From NCBI GenBank assembly GCA_033807775.1, contig CM066312.1, forward strand, positions 31,655,696-31,719,695: a stretch of 64,000 bases of DNA, in the 5' to 3' direction. Every line of letters begins with the position of its first letter. Position 1 is the first letter of the stretch. The notes under the pieces were generated by a model. That model saw only the letters and a program-made list of their open reading frames with translations, did no database searches and was not told the origin of the DNA. The position numbers were made by a program, and so were the translations under genes. Of the stretch, positions 23,801-33,117 are shown one piece after another. The DNA is from Saussurea involucrata (taxonomy: Eukaryota > Streptophyta > Magnoliopsida > Asterales > Asteraceae).

Positions 23801-24025
23801 ATAAAAGAAAAGAAAGTTGAAAATATAGCAAAACCAAAAGTTACAACTCTCAAAAAGAATTTGAACAAACTTGTAAGCAGAAAATGTTCTGACTTCATAA
23901 AAGTTCAAGGAAAATGGTGTTTGAAGAAAGATTTTGAGTGGAGAGTAAAAGGTACTAATGTTAAATCCAATGACAAAGCTAACAAAGATGGACCCATTCC
24001 AAAATGGGTACCTAAACCTAACTGA
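20885..24025 (+). CDS. gag: Sirevirus gag, 1046 residues, intact
   Basis: I place the start at ATG 20885 (MSSKEYLAMGSETKPP); the frame is open slightly upstream but without an ATG. Residues about 1-250 are the copia gag domain (AKEMWDELERQM). A CCHC knuckle CFKCGKSGHYAKDC is at residues 348-361. A long coiled coil rich in Glu/Lys follows (about 438-545). Then comes a tandem QNSE-type repeat (about residues 700-745), a second coiled coil, a degenerate Cys motif (CVRCKNDSFQYSHKC, about 919), and a basic C-terminus ending PIPKWVPKPN. Gag should form cytoplasmic particles that package the RNA. It is about twice the usual copia gag length, as in Sireviruses. No internal stop. Confidence 0.9.
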   Translation: MSSKEYLAMGSETKPPVLIPEEYQQCKIRMIQFLDNIDENLMISIREGPIEVYIDVAATPATETTPEIPATRVKKSYSQYTAEQKNRHAIDKRAITLMTLAVPNEVLNRIDSGSSAKEMWDELERQMLGTVRSIQAKLNQSINAYERFKAKESESLTQTYSKFCTILNDLRRNGLKKTKSEINYKFLNSLNSEWSSFSISLQMNKDMCEEDLNDLFCVLNQHEDSVKLVVEEKKNVADQLAFLSKSKAIKAPKKTAYLSEIPNLEESDKEEGSEDDEDIKIMAEKLALLTNTFNKMYGKGRFQGNYKRVGSSDYKKKEDREENKFEKRVERSEENKEEKDERKEKNLCFKCGKSGHYAKDCRVKIVKDYEYYTKKARLAKKRDDKIALLAEQENWLYYTSDEDDHINFPQMQSYMAKMRNEDDSDFEDADSESSAEVHSSLELELMTQIGEMKTEFANLRKQIKGERNLVNKFRIEKEVIKEQYEESEAEKQKVKDENSELMKRLSELKVEFSKIKDEKGDLQIKFDMLFEERKNLYTKIKELEDLNLKRGQTQQTLNLLLSNVKDTRFYNPKKGLGLEENVTLKRAPINLYEKLQVSKPKIPEIVEVFIRPASSITSSDNLQRPNSKKSDEKISESKTEKSVGSEEKVKKEISKPTDEKPRYNDTIFKYDSLNVSYKNKQPSFSYDDIESIFDTSKNSETVNQKSETSSQDSELCSQNSESKDQTSESVNQNSDLGSQKSDSTGFSETKSDEFLQLEKKFNLVSQELEDLRKAYDELENDFCEVDIKLEEALKEKNIFIQKITELEKLKTEYDLFKINASRENDKFFNESSTYEKGESSNSSNKKNLTFSEKEESKRKDDLAKLNDLKRDLEKLRMKSTSELKARNSCNKGNCTLNSINKNEMTYVSDLLSLAKKNLVCVRCKNDSFQYSHKCQVKITSVSYIRKDIQKVSVPQNTEKKKISVPQTRKKEKIKEKKVENIAKPKVTTLKKNLNKLVSRKCSDFIKVQGKWCLKKDFEWRVKGTNVKSNDKANKDGPIPKWVPKPN
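22975..23125 (+). repeat. Coding tandem repeat in gag built on TCAGAA-TCTGA palindromes
   Basis: About six units of 24 nt (eight codons) encode SETVNQK/SELCSQN/SESVNQN-like repeats. At DNA level each carries TCAGAA(C/G)TCTGA or a close variant, the same palindrome found in the LTR. Confidence 0.85.
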
Positions 24026-27000
24026 TCCTTTTGCAGGGCTGTCATGTGTGGTTTTTAGATTCAGGAGCTTCAAGACACATGACAGGTCAGAAGTCTTTTC
24101 TATCAAACTTCACAGAAAAGGCTGGAGGAGCAGTAAACTTTGGAAATAACAGCAAAGGACAAGTCAAAGGTTATGGGGATTTAATTAAAGGGGATCTGAC
24201 TATCCAAAAGGTTTTCTATGTTGAAGGATTACAGCATAATCTTTTCAGCATAAGTCAGTTTTTAGACAGTCTTTGTCAAATTAAGTTTCAAATAACAGGT
24301 TGCATGATTTTAACTGAAAATGATGTTAAAGTCTTCTGGGCCAAAAGACATATGGACTTATTTGTAGTTAATTTTTCAAAATTGAAAACATTAAATACAG
24401 TTTGTCTTTTATCAAAATCAACTGCAAATGAATGTTGGCTTTGGCACAGAAGATGTTCTCATCTGAATTTCAAAGATCTCAATAATCTCGTTGCAAAACA
24501 TCTGGTTAAAGGCTTTCCAAAGCTTAAATTTGAAAAAGAATCATTATGCTCAGCTTGTGAAATCGGCAAGATGAAAAAGAGTTCTCACAGATTAAAAATG
24601 GACTCATCTTGCAAAGCACCATTAGAAATGATTCATACTGATCTTTGTGGTCCAATTTCAGTTCAATCTATGGGAGGAAAGAAATATATGCTTGTGATTG
24701 TTGATGAATTCTCCAGATACACATGGGTTGAGTTCCTAAGAGCTAAGTCAGAAGCTGCTACTACATTGATAAATTTTATCAAAAGGATTCAAGTTCTCTT
24801 ACAACTTCCAGTTCAGAAAATCAGAAGTGATAATGGAACAGAGTTCAGAAATGAGACTCTTCAGAATTTTTTAGAAAGTTCTGGGATTTCTCACAATTTT
24901 TCTGCTGCCAGAACTCCTCAACAAAATGGTGTTGTTGAAAGGAAGAATAGAACTCTAGTTGAAGCTGCGAGAACAATTCTGGCTTATGCAAATCTTCCTA
25001 CTTTCCTATGGGCTGAAGCAATTGCAACTGCTTGTTTTACACAGAATAGAACTTTAATCAATAAGAGATTAAATAAGACTGCTTATGAACTGATAAATAA
25101 AAGAAAACCATTAATCAAATTCTTTCATGTTTTTGGTTGCAGGTGCTATGTTCTTAGAGACAGAGAAAATCTTGCCAAATTCGATAAAAAGGCAGATGAA
25201 GGATACTTTGTGGGTTATTCTTTAACTTCCAAAGCATTCAGAATCTACAATAGAAGAACCAAGAGGATGATGGAGAGCATAAATGTAACTTTTGATGAAG
25301 CCAGAATGCGGACTTCTGAACAAGACAGTTCAGAACTCATGCTGAACAAGACAGAAATGACTTCTGATACAAATTCTAATCCTATTTGTTCAGAACTCAA
25401 TTTACTGTTTAAGGATGCTTTTAGTGAACTAATTTCTGATTCTTATGCAGAATATGAAAACCCAAAGATGGTCAAAGAGATGAAAAATAAGACTCCAGAA
25501 ATAGTTCAATCAACTGTAATTTCTGACAAAGGTCCATCAGAGGAATGTCCAAATCTAATAAATACAAGTGGTGAAAATTCTGAACCTTGTAATCAGAATT
25601 CTGATTCTTGTACTCAGAACTCTGAACAAGTCACTCAGAATTCTGACTTCATTAATCAGAACCCAAACTTGGATATAACTCCTATTCTTACATCAGAACA
25701 AGGGGACAGTTCAGAATTACAAGCAATCATTGATGAGAATGATGCAAACAACAATTATTCAGAGATTGATGTACTCCCTAGTGCAAATAAATGGACTAAA
25801 AATCATCCTATTCATCAAGTAATAGGTGATCCTTCAGCAGGAGTAAAAACCAGATCAGCTACAGCAAATGAAGCAATGTTTGCTGGTTTCTTGAGTGTGA
25901 TTGAACCAAAGAAAGCTAATGAAGCCCTAGAGGATCCAGACTGGATTTTAGCAATGCAAGAGGAATTGCTTCAATTTGAAAGAAATAAAGTTTGGAGACT
26001 CATTCCAAAGCCTGAAGGTAAATCTATTATTGGAACTAAATGGGTGTTCAGAAACAAAAAGGATGAATCAGGTGTTGTCATCAGAAACAAGGCAAGATTG
26101 GTTGCTAAGGGATACTGTCAACAAGAGGGAATTGATTATGATGAGACATTTGCACCAGTGGCAAGAATAGAGGCAATCAGAATATTTTTGGCCTATGCTG
26201 CACATAAAAACTTCAAGGTGTATCAAATGGATGTCAAATCAGCCTTTCTAAATGGCAAACTTAATGAAGAGGTGTATGTCCATCAACCTGAAGGTTTTAT
26301 TGATCCAGAATTCCCTGATCATGTTTATATTTTAGACAAAGCTTTATATGGTCTAAAACAAGCACCACGAGCCTGGTATGACACTCTTACTAAACACTTG
26401 TTAGGTTCAGGATTCAAGAAAGGTAAGATTGACACAACTTTGATTTTAAAGAAACAGGGTGATGATTTGATTCTGATTCAGATTTATGTTGATGACATAA
26501 TATTTGGTTCTACCAGTCCAGAATTATGTGATAATTTTTCAAAAATCATGTCATCTGAATTTGAAATGAGCATGATGGGTGAGCTGAATTTTTTCCTTGG
26601 TCTTCAAGTCAAACAATTACCAAAAGGTATTTTTATAAATCAAGGAAAATATGTCAGAGATATTCTGAAAAAGTTCAAAATGTCTGATTGTGCTTCTATG
26701 AGAACACCTATGGCAACTAACATAAAGTTAGATGCTGGTCTCAAAGGTGTTTCAGCAGATATCAAACTCTATAGAGGCATGATTGGGTCATTACTTTATT
26801 TGACTGCAAGTAGACCAGATATCATGTTTTCTACCTGTTTTTGTGCTAGATTTCAATCTAACCCGAAAGAATCACATATGTTGGCTGTCAAAAGGATTTT
26901 AAGATATCTCAAAGGAACACCTGATCTAGGTTTATGGTATCCAAAAGAAACTGACTTCAAATTGACTGCTTTCACTGATGCTGATCATGCAGGAAGTAGG

Positions 27001-27432
27001 TTGGACAGAAAGAGTACATCTGGTGCTTGTCACTTTTTGGGAGATAAAATAGTGAGTTGGGCATCAAAGAAGCAGAATTGTGTGTCCACTTCAACTGCTG
27101 AAGCAGAGTATGTTGCTGCTGCTGCTTCATGCTCTCAAACATTGTGGATGAGAACACAACTCATGGACTATGGATATCAGCTTAACAAGATTCCCATCTA
27201 TTGTGACTCAGAAAGTGCAATTGCCATTACTCAGAATCCTGTTCAACATTCGAAGACTAAACATATAGATGTGAGGTATCATTTTATAAAGGACTATGTG
27301 GAAAAAGGAACTATAGAGATGCACTTTGTGCATACAAAGTATCAATTGGCTGACTTGTTCACAAAGCCTCTTGATCACAAAAGGTTTTCTTTTCTCATAT
27401 GTAAAATAGGAATGCTTAATCTGCCTAATTGA
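24022..27432 (+). CDS. pol: Sirevirus pol: protease-integrase-RT-RNase H, open
   Basis: The frame opens at 24022, overlapping the gag stop (24023-24025) in the -1 frame, and has no ATG near its start, so it needs frameshifting or splicing. TTTTGCAG just after the gag stop could be an acceptor. Counting from 24031: protease FLDSGASRHMTG (Asp10); integrase HHCC (HRRCSHLN to CSACEIGK, about 137-182); core DDE = D204, D267 and E303 (DD35E); RT QMDVKSAFLNG, ALYGLKQAPRAWYDTL, and catalytic YVDDIIFGST at 819-828; RNase H TDADHAGSRLDRKST, STAEAEYVAA and CDSESAIAIT. It ends GMLNLPN with TGA. No stop or frameshift, and all catalytic residues I can identify are present. Confidence 0.92.
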   Translation: MILLQGCHVWFLDSGASRHMTGQKSFLSNFTEKAGGAVNFGNNSKGQVKGYGDLIKGDLTIQKVFYVEGLQHNLFSISQFLDSLCQIKFQITGCMILTENDVKVFWAKRHMDLFVVNFSKLKTLNTVCLLSKSTANECWLWHRRCSHLNFKDLNNLVAKHLVKGFPKLKFEKESLCSACEIGKMKKSSHRLKMDSSCKAPLEMIHTDLCGPISVQSMGGKKYMLVIVDEFSRYTWVEFLRAKSEAATTLINFIKRIQVLLQLPVQKIRSDNGTEFRNETLQNFLESSGISHNFSAARTPQQNGVVERKNRTLVEAARTILAYANLPTFLWAEAIATACFTQNRTLINKRLNKTAYELINKRKPLIKFFHVFGCRCYVLRDRENLAKFDKKADEGYFVGYSLTSKAFRIYNRRTKRMMESINVTFDEARMRTSEQDSSELMLNKTEMTSDTNSNPICSELNLLFKDAFSELISDSYAEYENPKMVKEMKNKTPEIVQSTVISDKGPSEECPNLINTSGENSEPCNQNSDSCTQNSEQVTQNSDFINQNPNLDITPILTSEQGDSSELQAIIDENDANNNYSEIDVLPSANKWTKNHPIHQVIGDPSAGVKTRSATANEAMFAGFLSVIEPKKANEALEDPDWILAMQEELLQFERNKVWRLIPKPEGKSIIGTKWVFRNKKDESGVVIRNKARLVAKGYCQQEGIDYDETFAPVARIEAIRIFLAYAAHKNFKVYQMDVKSAFLNGKLNEEVYVHQPEGFIDPEFPDHVYILDKALYGLKQAPRAWYDTLTKHLLGSGFKKGKIDTTLILKKQGDDLILIQIYVDDIIFGSTSPELCDNFSKIMSSEFEMSMMGELNFFLGLQVKQLPKGIFINQGKYVRDILKKFKMSDCASMRTPMATNIKLDAGLKGVSADIKLYRGMIGSLLYLTASRPDIMFSTCFCARFQSNPKESHMLAVKRILRYLKGTPDLGLWYPKETDFKLTAFTDADHAGSRLDRKSTSGACHFLGDKIVSWASKKQNCVSTSTAEAEYVAAAASCSQTLWMRTQLMDYGYQLNKIPIYCDSESAIAITQNPVQHSKTKHIDVRYHFIKDYVEKGTIEMHFVHTKYQLADLFTKPLDHKRFSFLICKIGMLNLPN
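25570..25665 (+). repeat. Coding tandem repeat in the integrase-RT linker, same palindrome
   Basis: Four units of about 24 nt encode QNSDSCT/QNSEQVT/QNSDFIN-type residues. The DNA repeats TCAGAA(C/T)TCTGA. The linker is otherwise acidic and low-complexity. Confidence 0.8.
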
Positions 27433-27493
27433 AAATATTTTTTCTTTCTTAAAAATGCTAAATTTTTCTAAGTAAAATTGTCTGAGTAATGTA

Positions 27494-27641
27494 CTCAGAA
27501 CTCTGAGTCTTAAGAATCAGAATTTCTGAGTACTAAGATCAGAACTTCTGAGTCTTGAGTTCAGAACTTCTGAGTCTTGAGGTCAGAACTTCTGAGTCTT
27601 GAGATCAGAACTTCTGAATCTTACGGTCAGAGATTCTGAGT
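27494..27641 (+). repeat. Seven-copy phased palindrome array TCAGAAnTTCTGA
   Basis: Units such as CTCAGAACTCTGAG, ATCAGAATTTCTGAG, TTCAGAACTTCTGAG and GTCAGAGATTCTGAG recur every about 22 nt, separated by TCTTGAG-like linkers. Most units are odd palindromes centred on one base. A 22-nt period is close to two turns of B-DNA. Confidence 0.9.
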
Positions 27642-27775
27642 CAATACATCAGCAATCTAGCTTTCAAAAATTTATTTTTGAGAAATAAAAATACTTCAAC
27701 TGTGTGGATTATGCTTCTTCTATTATCTTTTCATCTCATCTTTATGTATCATTAATAGTCAAATGCATGCTCAAG

Positions 27776-27788
27776 TCAAGGGGGAGCA
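27776..27788 (+). promoter_or_regulatory. Internal polypurine-tract copy
   Basis: TCAAGGGGGAGCA resembles the terminal tract AAAAAGGGGGAGAT (33104-33117). Extra tracts are known in Sireviruses and could start plus-strand synthesis internally. Confidence 0.5.
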
Positions 27789-28426
27789 TCAAAATTCCTT
27801 TGGAAATCATTTTGTGATGCTTAAAAGATTTGCTTTCATTTTCTATCTCTGATTATTCTAAGAAGAATAAGCTTTTCATGATAAATTTTGTTGTTATTCA
27901 AACTATATCTGAATTAAAAAAAAATTCATATTCAGATATAAGATTTTAAATGATTTTTTAATTCATCATAATATGAACAGAATTTTAATGATAAAAAGTG
28001 TTTCTATCTGTTCAAACCTCTTCTGAATAATCAAAATGTTTTATATTTGTCAGAAGTTGATTTTAAATGACATTTTGGTTACAAGGTAAAATTCTTCTGA
28101 GACGAACAATCAGATATCTGATAAAGAAAAGTCAAAACATCTGAGCGTGTTATTCAGATCTTTGATTTGAGTCAAAATTCTATCCACTAACACGTGTCAG
28201 CTTCATATTTGTTTGACTATGCCACGCATTTCATTTAAATCCTCTGTGGCATTTCAAATGTGTTGACTCCGTTATAACATTGATTTCGCTTTTCTGTTAA
28301 ACCTTTCAACTTCGCGGATTTTAAATAGGTCTTAAAATCCCTATTTCAAATCTTTTCAAATTCCAGAGCGAAAAGTGAGATACGAATCAAATCCAGAGTT
28401 CTTTGAATTTGTTTTCTTCTTAAATC

Positions 28427-29776
28427 ATGTCTAGAATACGAAGGAGTGGTCAAATTTCGCTACACTCTACAAAATCGATAATGGATTCATCTGATTCGGA
28501 TAATGATGAAGTACAGAATAGAGCTGTAGAGGAAGAAGCAATAAGAAATGATGGAGAAGATGAACAAATGGATGAATCTGAAGGAAATGCGGATGAGGTA
28601 AACGTTAATATTGAACATGAACAGATTGCTGCAGGTTCTATTATGTCAGATAGACCTATTTTAGTGGAAAGAATTGTTCCTGAGAATGAATGGCTGAAAT
28701 TATCTGAAAATAACTGTGTTATATTATTTGAGGAAAGCCGGTTTAAGCCTGAACACAGAATTATCATGGAGTTATTCAAACACCATCCGTACAGAAAATG
28801 GTTTACACGAAGTAAAAATGTGCCTGTTCAGTACATACAACAATGGTGGAAACATCTTAGGTTAGAAGATAATAAGTTTGTGTCTGAAATTGGAGGAGTG
28901 ACATTTGCCTTATCTATCTCTGTACTAAGAGAAATGATGAATTTACCAGAGAAAGATGATGTACAAAGAAGGACAGATTTTGAGGACTCACCCTTAACAG
29001 AGGAATTAATAGCAGAGTTTATGAAGTTAGGATACAATGAAGGATTGAGGACACTTAGTTTGTTCAGAAGAAACAAATTACCATCTATTTGGGCTTGCTT
29101 CTTTCATGTGGTAAATAAATGTGTGTCAGGGAAGAACAGTTCTGCTGATCAAGGTTCTAAACAAATTCTTCAGATCTTTTAGGGTTTAGTGAAGAATAGG
29201 CATTATGACTATACTTTAATACTTTGGGAAGACATGAAGAATACATTTGAGAAGAATCAGAAAGCAATTCAGAAGAAAACAAAGGATGCTCCACTGACAT
29301 ACATTCCTTATATAAGGTACTGGCAAATTGTTATTTGGTATGCCATGCAGGAAAACAGAACAATCTCAAGAAGAACTAATGAAGAGCATGGTCCCACATT
29401 TTATTTGGGTAAGATGACCTCAGTAACAAGACTTGAAAACTATCCCAATCATAAACTATTGCCAAAATCACTTAGGAACTATATTCCAAGGGAGAGTGAG
29501 ATTTTAAAAGCTTATTGCACCTCTATGGGAATTGAATTACCTCAAATCCCTACCCAAGAGGACCAACCTGAGAAGAGAGGTGAGGGGTCTAGTCGAATTA
29601 GAGAGGGGGAGGATGTTCAGATGGGTGAACATTCTGAGAGACTTGAGAGGGAAAATTCTGAGAGCTTGGTTAGATTTGGTGAGGAAAACAGAATGAGAGT
29701 GATGAGGATGAGAGATTGTCAACAGAGGTTCAAACAGAAAGAGATGCCTCTGAACCAGCTAATCTTGACCAGGTAA
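28427..29776 (+). pseudogene. Sirevirus envelope-like ORF, N-terminal part
   Basis: ATG at 28427 (MSRIRRSGQISLHSTKS). An acidic N-terminus is followed by a globular part with LVERIVPENEWLKL, YIQQWWKHLRL and LREMMNLPEK. An in-frame TAG at 29180-29182 interrupts it, then the same frame reads on (LVKNRHYDYTLILWEDMKNT) to 29776. From about 29690 the acidic reading continues in another frame, so a single-base indel lies there. Members of this family are called envelope-like by position only. I see no convincing signal peptide or transmembrane segment, so a membrane role is unproven. Confidence 0.75.
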
Positions 29777-32700
29777 CCACAAATGCTATTGGTTCACATC
29801 TCTTGGTGTCCAATATTGAAACAAACACCATGGACCTAGTGGTGGATCTTGAACAACCCATCCATATCCACTCAGAAGCATTTCAACATGCTACTGTTTC
29901 ACACAAATTCGGGGAACCATCCCAAACTCATTTGGAGAGAGGTGATAAATCCCAATCTATTTTTCAACACATTGAGTCTGAATATCACAGTCCTATTCAT
30001 ATTGAGCCTGAAATTCCTTCTGACACTTGCACAAATCAGGAATTTCGTATTCCTGAAACAACATTCATAGACATACCTAATGTTGGGTGTCGAGGATTGG
30101 ATGGAAGTCCTGGTGAGGTGAACATTACAAAAGCCTCATTCAAACGTACATCTGTTGTACAAGATGACTGTGTGTTATCTACAGGCCATGAGCCCTCTGG
30201 GCACATGAAAACTGGACCATCTGTTGGTTCAGGTTCACTGTTAGAAACTTCTGAATTTGAAAAGATTCAGAAACAAAACAAGGAGATGGGGGAAAAAGTA
30301 GAAAATTTGGAGAAGAAGGTGGAGGATTTGAATGATGAGATGTCAGATTTGAAAGTTGTGTTGGAGAAAAAGTTGATTTCTGTTGAAACCAAAGTAGATG
30401 ATGTAAAGAAATCCTTGGATTCTCACAAAAAGGAGATCATGGATATAATGTCTGGTTTTCAAAAAGATATGTTAAAACAAATGCAAGGGATGCAGGAATC
30501 TATACTGAAAGCACTGAGTGTATCATTAGCTTCTACTTCAACGCCTCTTGATCTTGTTCCTATTGCAGAAACTGAACCTGAAGGTACTTCTAATCAGAAC
30601 TTGAAGAGAAAGTTTGATGATAATGAGCCTCATGATCATCAAAAGGGGGAGAAAAGACAAAGGTTAAGTTCTGATGATGATATTGGCATAGAAGATTTTG
30701 AGATGGCAGATATGCAATTAGCTAGTACAAAAAGTTCAGAAGATCAGACACAGGAAAATTTAAAGGCAATAACTCAGATAGTTCAGATTGATAGCTCAGA
30801 TACAGAGGAAATGGAGTTGGAAAGTACAGATAGTGGTGATTCAGATAAAACAGAGGAATTGAACTTAGACATAGAAATGGAAGGAAACTCAGATGAAACT
30901 GAAGCTATTGAGGAATCTGTATTGAGATCAGAAAAGACAGTGGAAAGTGAAGTGGTCAACATGTGTACAAATATTGTGGTGTATAACAAAGAAAATATGA
31001 CGGATTCTGAATTAGAAGAAAGGAGATTAAGTGAAGAGTTGATCAGAAGGATGCATAATAATTTAGTCAGAGCTTTGAATGTTCAAAAAGTTCAACAAGG
31101 AATAAAAATGGTAAGACCTATTGATCTAATGGGAGAAGAAGACAGAACTGTGAATTATACTCAGGATTTTGAAGATGATTTTAGATTTAACTTTTGTGAT
31201 GAGTTAAATACAGAAGAAGAGTATGTGAAAGTGAAAGACTACTTTATGCCTTCTGAGTATGTATTCAGAAAACCAATTGAGATCCCAAAGATTAACTTGC
31301 AAAGACTAGAAGAACCTGTATGTGATTTCATTCTAGAGTTAAGTGATGTGCCATTAGCCAGACAATTTCATGATGATATTTTTCCTGAAGAAATATATGA
31401 TAATCTCTACTACACAGAAGGAGAGTATGAGCCTTTGGAAAGTAACATTGATGGTTTTATGGATGACAGAGCTCAGATGGTCTACTCAGAAGCTTCTAAC
31501 AGGTTCAGAGTTCCTGATTCAAAACTGCATATTCAGAAAAGAATTGAGAAAGTTCTGATGTTTCAACAAGATGAATTCAATGGTTTAATGTTTGTTAGAA
31601 TGGAAGTACTGAAAGAAAGAAATACAAAGGTTTCCATGTCTACTTTTGATTTTCACAGATTGACTCTTGATGATCAGATCTTTCTAGTCAAGTTCTTTGC
31701 CAGCATCAAAGAAGCCTTGATAGAAATTGAATGCAGAAGACTTCTGGGTATCTATGTCAGAAATATATACTTGTATGACTTCCAATTAGCTATTGAAGAA
31801 AGAAAAGAAAAGTGTAATCTGAGTTTTCCTACAAAGAAAACAGAAGTTGGTTTTCATTTGAAGGGATTTGTGAATGAAGGAATGGAGACAGAAGGGTTCA
31901 CATATATAGTTCACGAAAGGCTTGAATTGTTCAGATTAAAAGAGTTGGTGAAGTACAGTGATGCAACTCTGAATTGGTTATTGATTAAAATGGAAGTAAG
32001 TGTGGAAACTGAAAGAGAGAGTTTAAAGAAGAGATGTATAAACTGTGTGAAGAGGAGGTTGGATCTTAGAAGAAAAATCAGAAACAGTAATGAATGGTTG
32101 CTATCTGAGGTGAATCCCAAAAAGATTCTACATAATGATTTTGTGTTTCCTGCTGAGTATGAAGTGAATGAAATTCTGTCAGATGAAGTTGAAGAAGTGC
32201 AGAACACAACATCTCAGAATGTGCAGATAACTAGTTTTGATCAAGCTGAACAGTCTGAACCCAAAGAAGATGAAATATCCATTGATCTAAATGGATACTT
32301 TCTTGAATTTGATTTGCCTGAGTTCTTCAAACCAAAAGAAGTACAATTTTTGGATGTGTATTATGATAGACCTAAGGAGACTCAGATCTGGTTGGCTGAA
32401 AAATCAAGATGTCTTGGCAAAACAAAGCAAGCCGTTTACTCAGATTTTTTAATTACTGGAATCAGAGAATTGAGGGTTAAGAAATTCAGAAAGATGGAGT
32501 ACTTATCTTTTGAAGTTCTGAGAGAAGATGGCAAGGTTTATTACTTTACTGATGCAGATTTTGAGAAACTATCAGTGGTTGACTTCTACAGATTACACAA
32601 CTTTCTATGCTTCAAAGAGTCGAGCAAAGACAGAAATGAAAGGAAGGCAAGAAGTGTGGTAATTGAGGCCATGTTCTACATCTTAAGGTGGCACTGTTAT

Positions 32701-33102
32701 ACAGATTTTCAAATAGCTCTGTACTTACAAAAGTCATGTGTTTATCTGGCAAATCCCAACACAAATCATGAACAGAAAAAGGTGTTAAAGACTGGAAGTG
32801 TTCACAAATATCCAGATTTGGGAGTATTTTTGAAAAACAAAAGTGGAAAGATCTTCTTCAGAGCAAAGGAAACTGCAAAATACTGTTCTGGAACTTTAAG
32901 AATCATAAAGCATAATTTGGAGAAAAAGATGCTGAAAGTGAAGGAAGCAAACATAACTCAAGAAGTAATCAATCAGCAAGTTGAAATTATTCAAGAAATC
33001 ATTGACAAAATTGATAAGAGGCTTAATCTGAGAAATGTGCTACTTCAGAAAATTGTTCCTGCTCTGAAAGAACTGGATGATGCAAAGTTTAAGTTTATTT
33101 GA
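29690..33102 (+). pseudogene. Sirevirus envelope-like ORF, C-terminal part (about 1130 codons open)
   Basis: It continues the frame at 28427 after a one-base shift and has no ATG of its own at the start. Acidic, Ser/Thr-rich stretch, then a strong heptad coiled coil (KIQKQNKEMGEKVENLEKK onward, about 30255-30500). A basic patch (KRKFDDNEPHDHQKGEKRQR, about 30604-30663) may act in nuclear import. Acidic region again, and a long Glu/Lys-rich alpha-helical C-terminal half with two similar blocks (near VEVLKERNTKVSM at about 31600 and FEVLREDGKVYYF at about 32510) that look like an internal duplication. It ends DDAKFKFI with TGA at 33100-33102. Function unknown. Confidence 0.7.
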
Positions 33103-33117
33103 CAAAAAGGGGGAGAT
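33103..33117 (+). promoter_or_regulatory. Polypurine tract of the Sirevirus
   Basis: AAAAAGGGGGAGAT ends at the 3' LTR start (33118). Similar tracts occur at about 27776, 29604 (GAGGGGGAGGAT) and 30638 (AAAGGGGGAGAAAA), the last two inside the envelope-like frame. Confidence 0.9.

Larger units (their letters stand above)
27433..28426 (+). promoter_or_regulatory. Sirevirus pol to envelope-like ORF intergenic region
   Basis: 994 nt with no gene. It holds the seven-copy palindrome array (27494-27641) and a purine tract TCAAGGGGGAGCA (27776-27788). More TCAGA/TCTGA motifs lie at about 28090-28170 (ATCAGATATCTGAT), and a TTTAAATAGG box at about 28319 is roughly 110 nt before the ATG at 28427. The layout could be an internal promoter or processing region for the envelope-like ORF. 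This is inference. Confidence 0.45.

Noticed and set aside
27494..27641. Heat-shock elements as in heat-activated copia elements
   Set aside because: Canonical sites need GAA-NN-TTC; here GAA and TTC are mostly one base apart.
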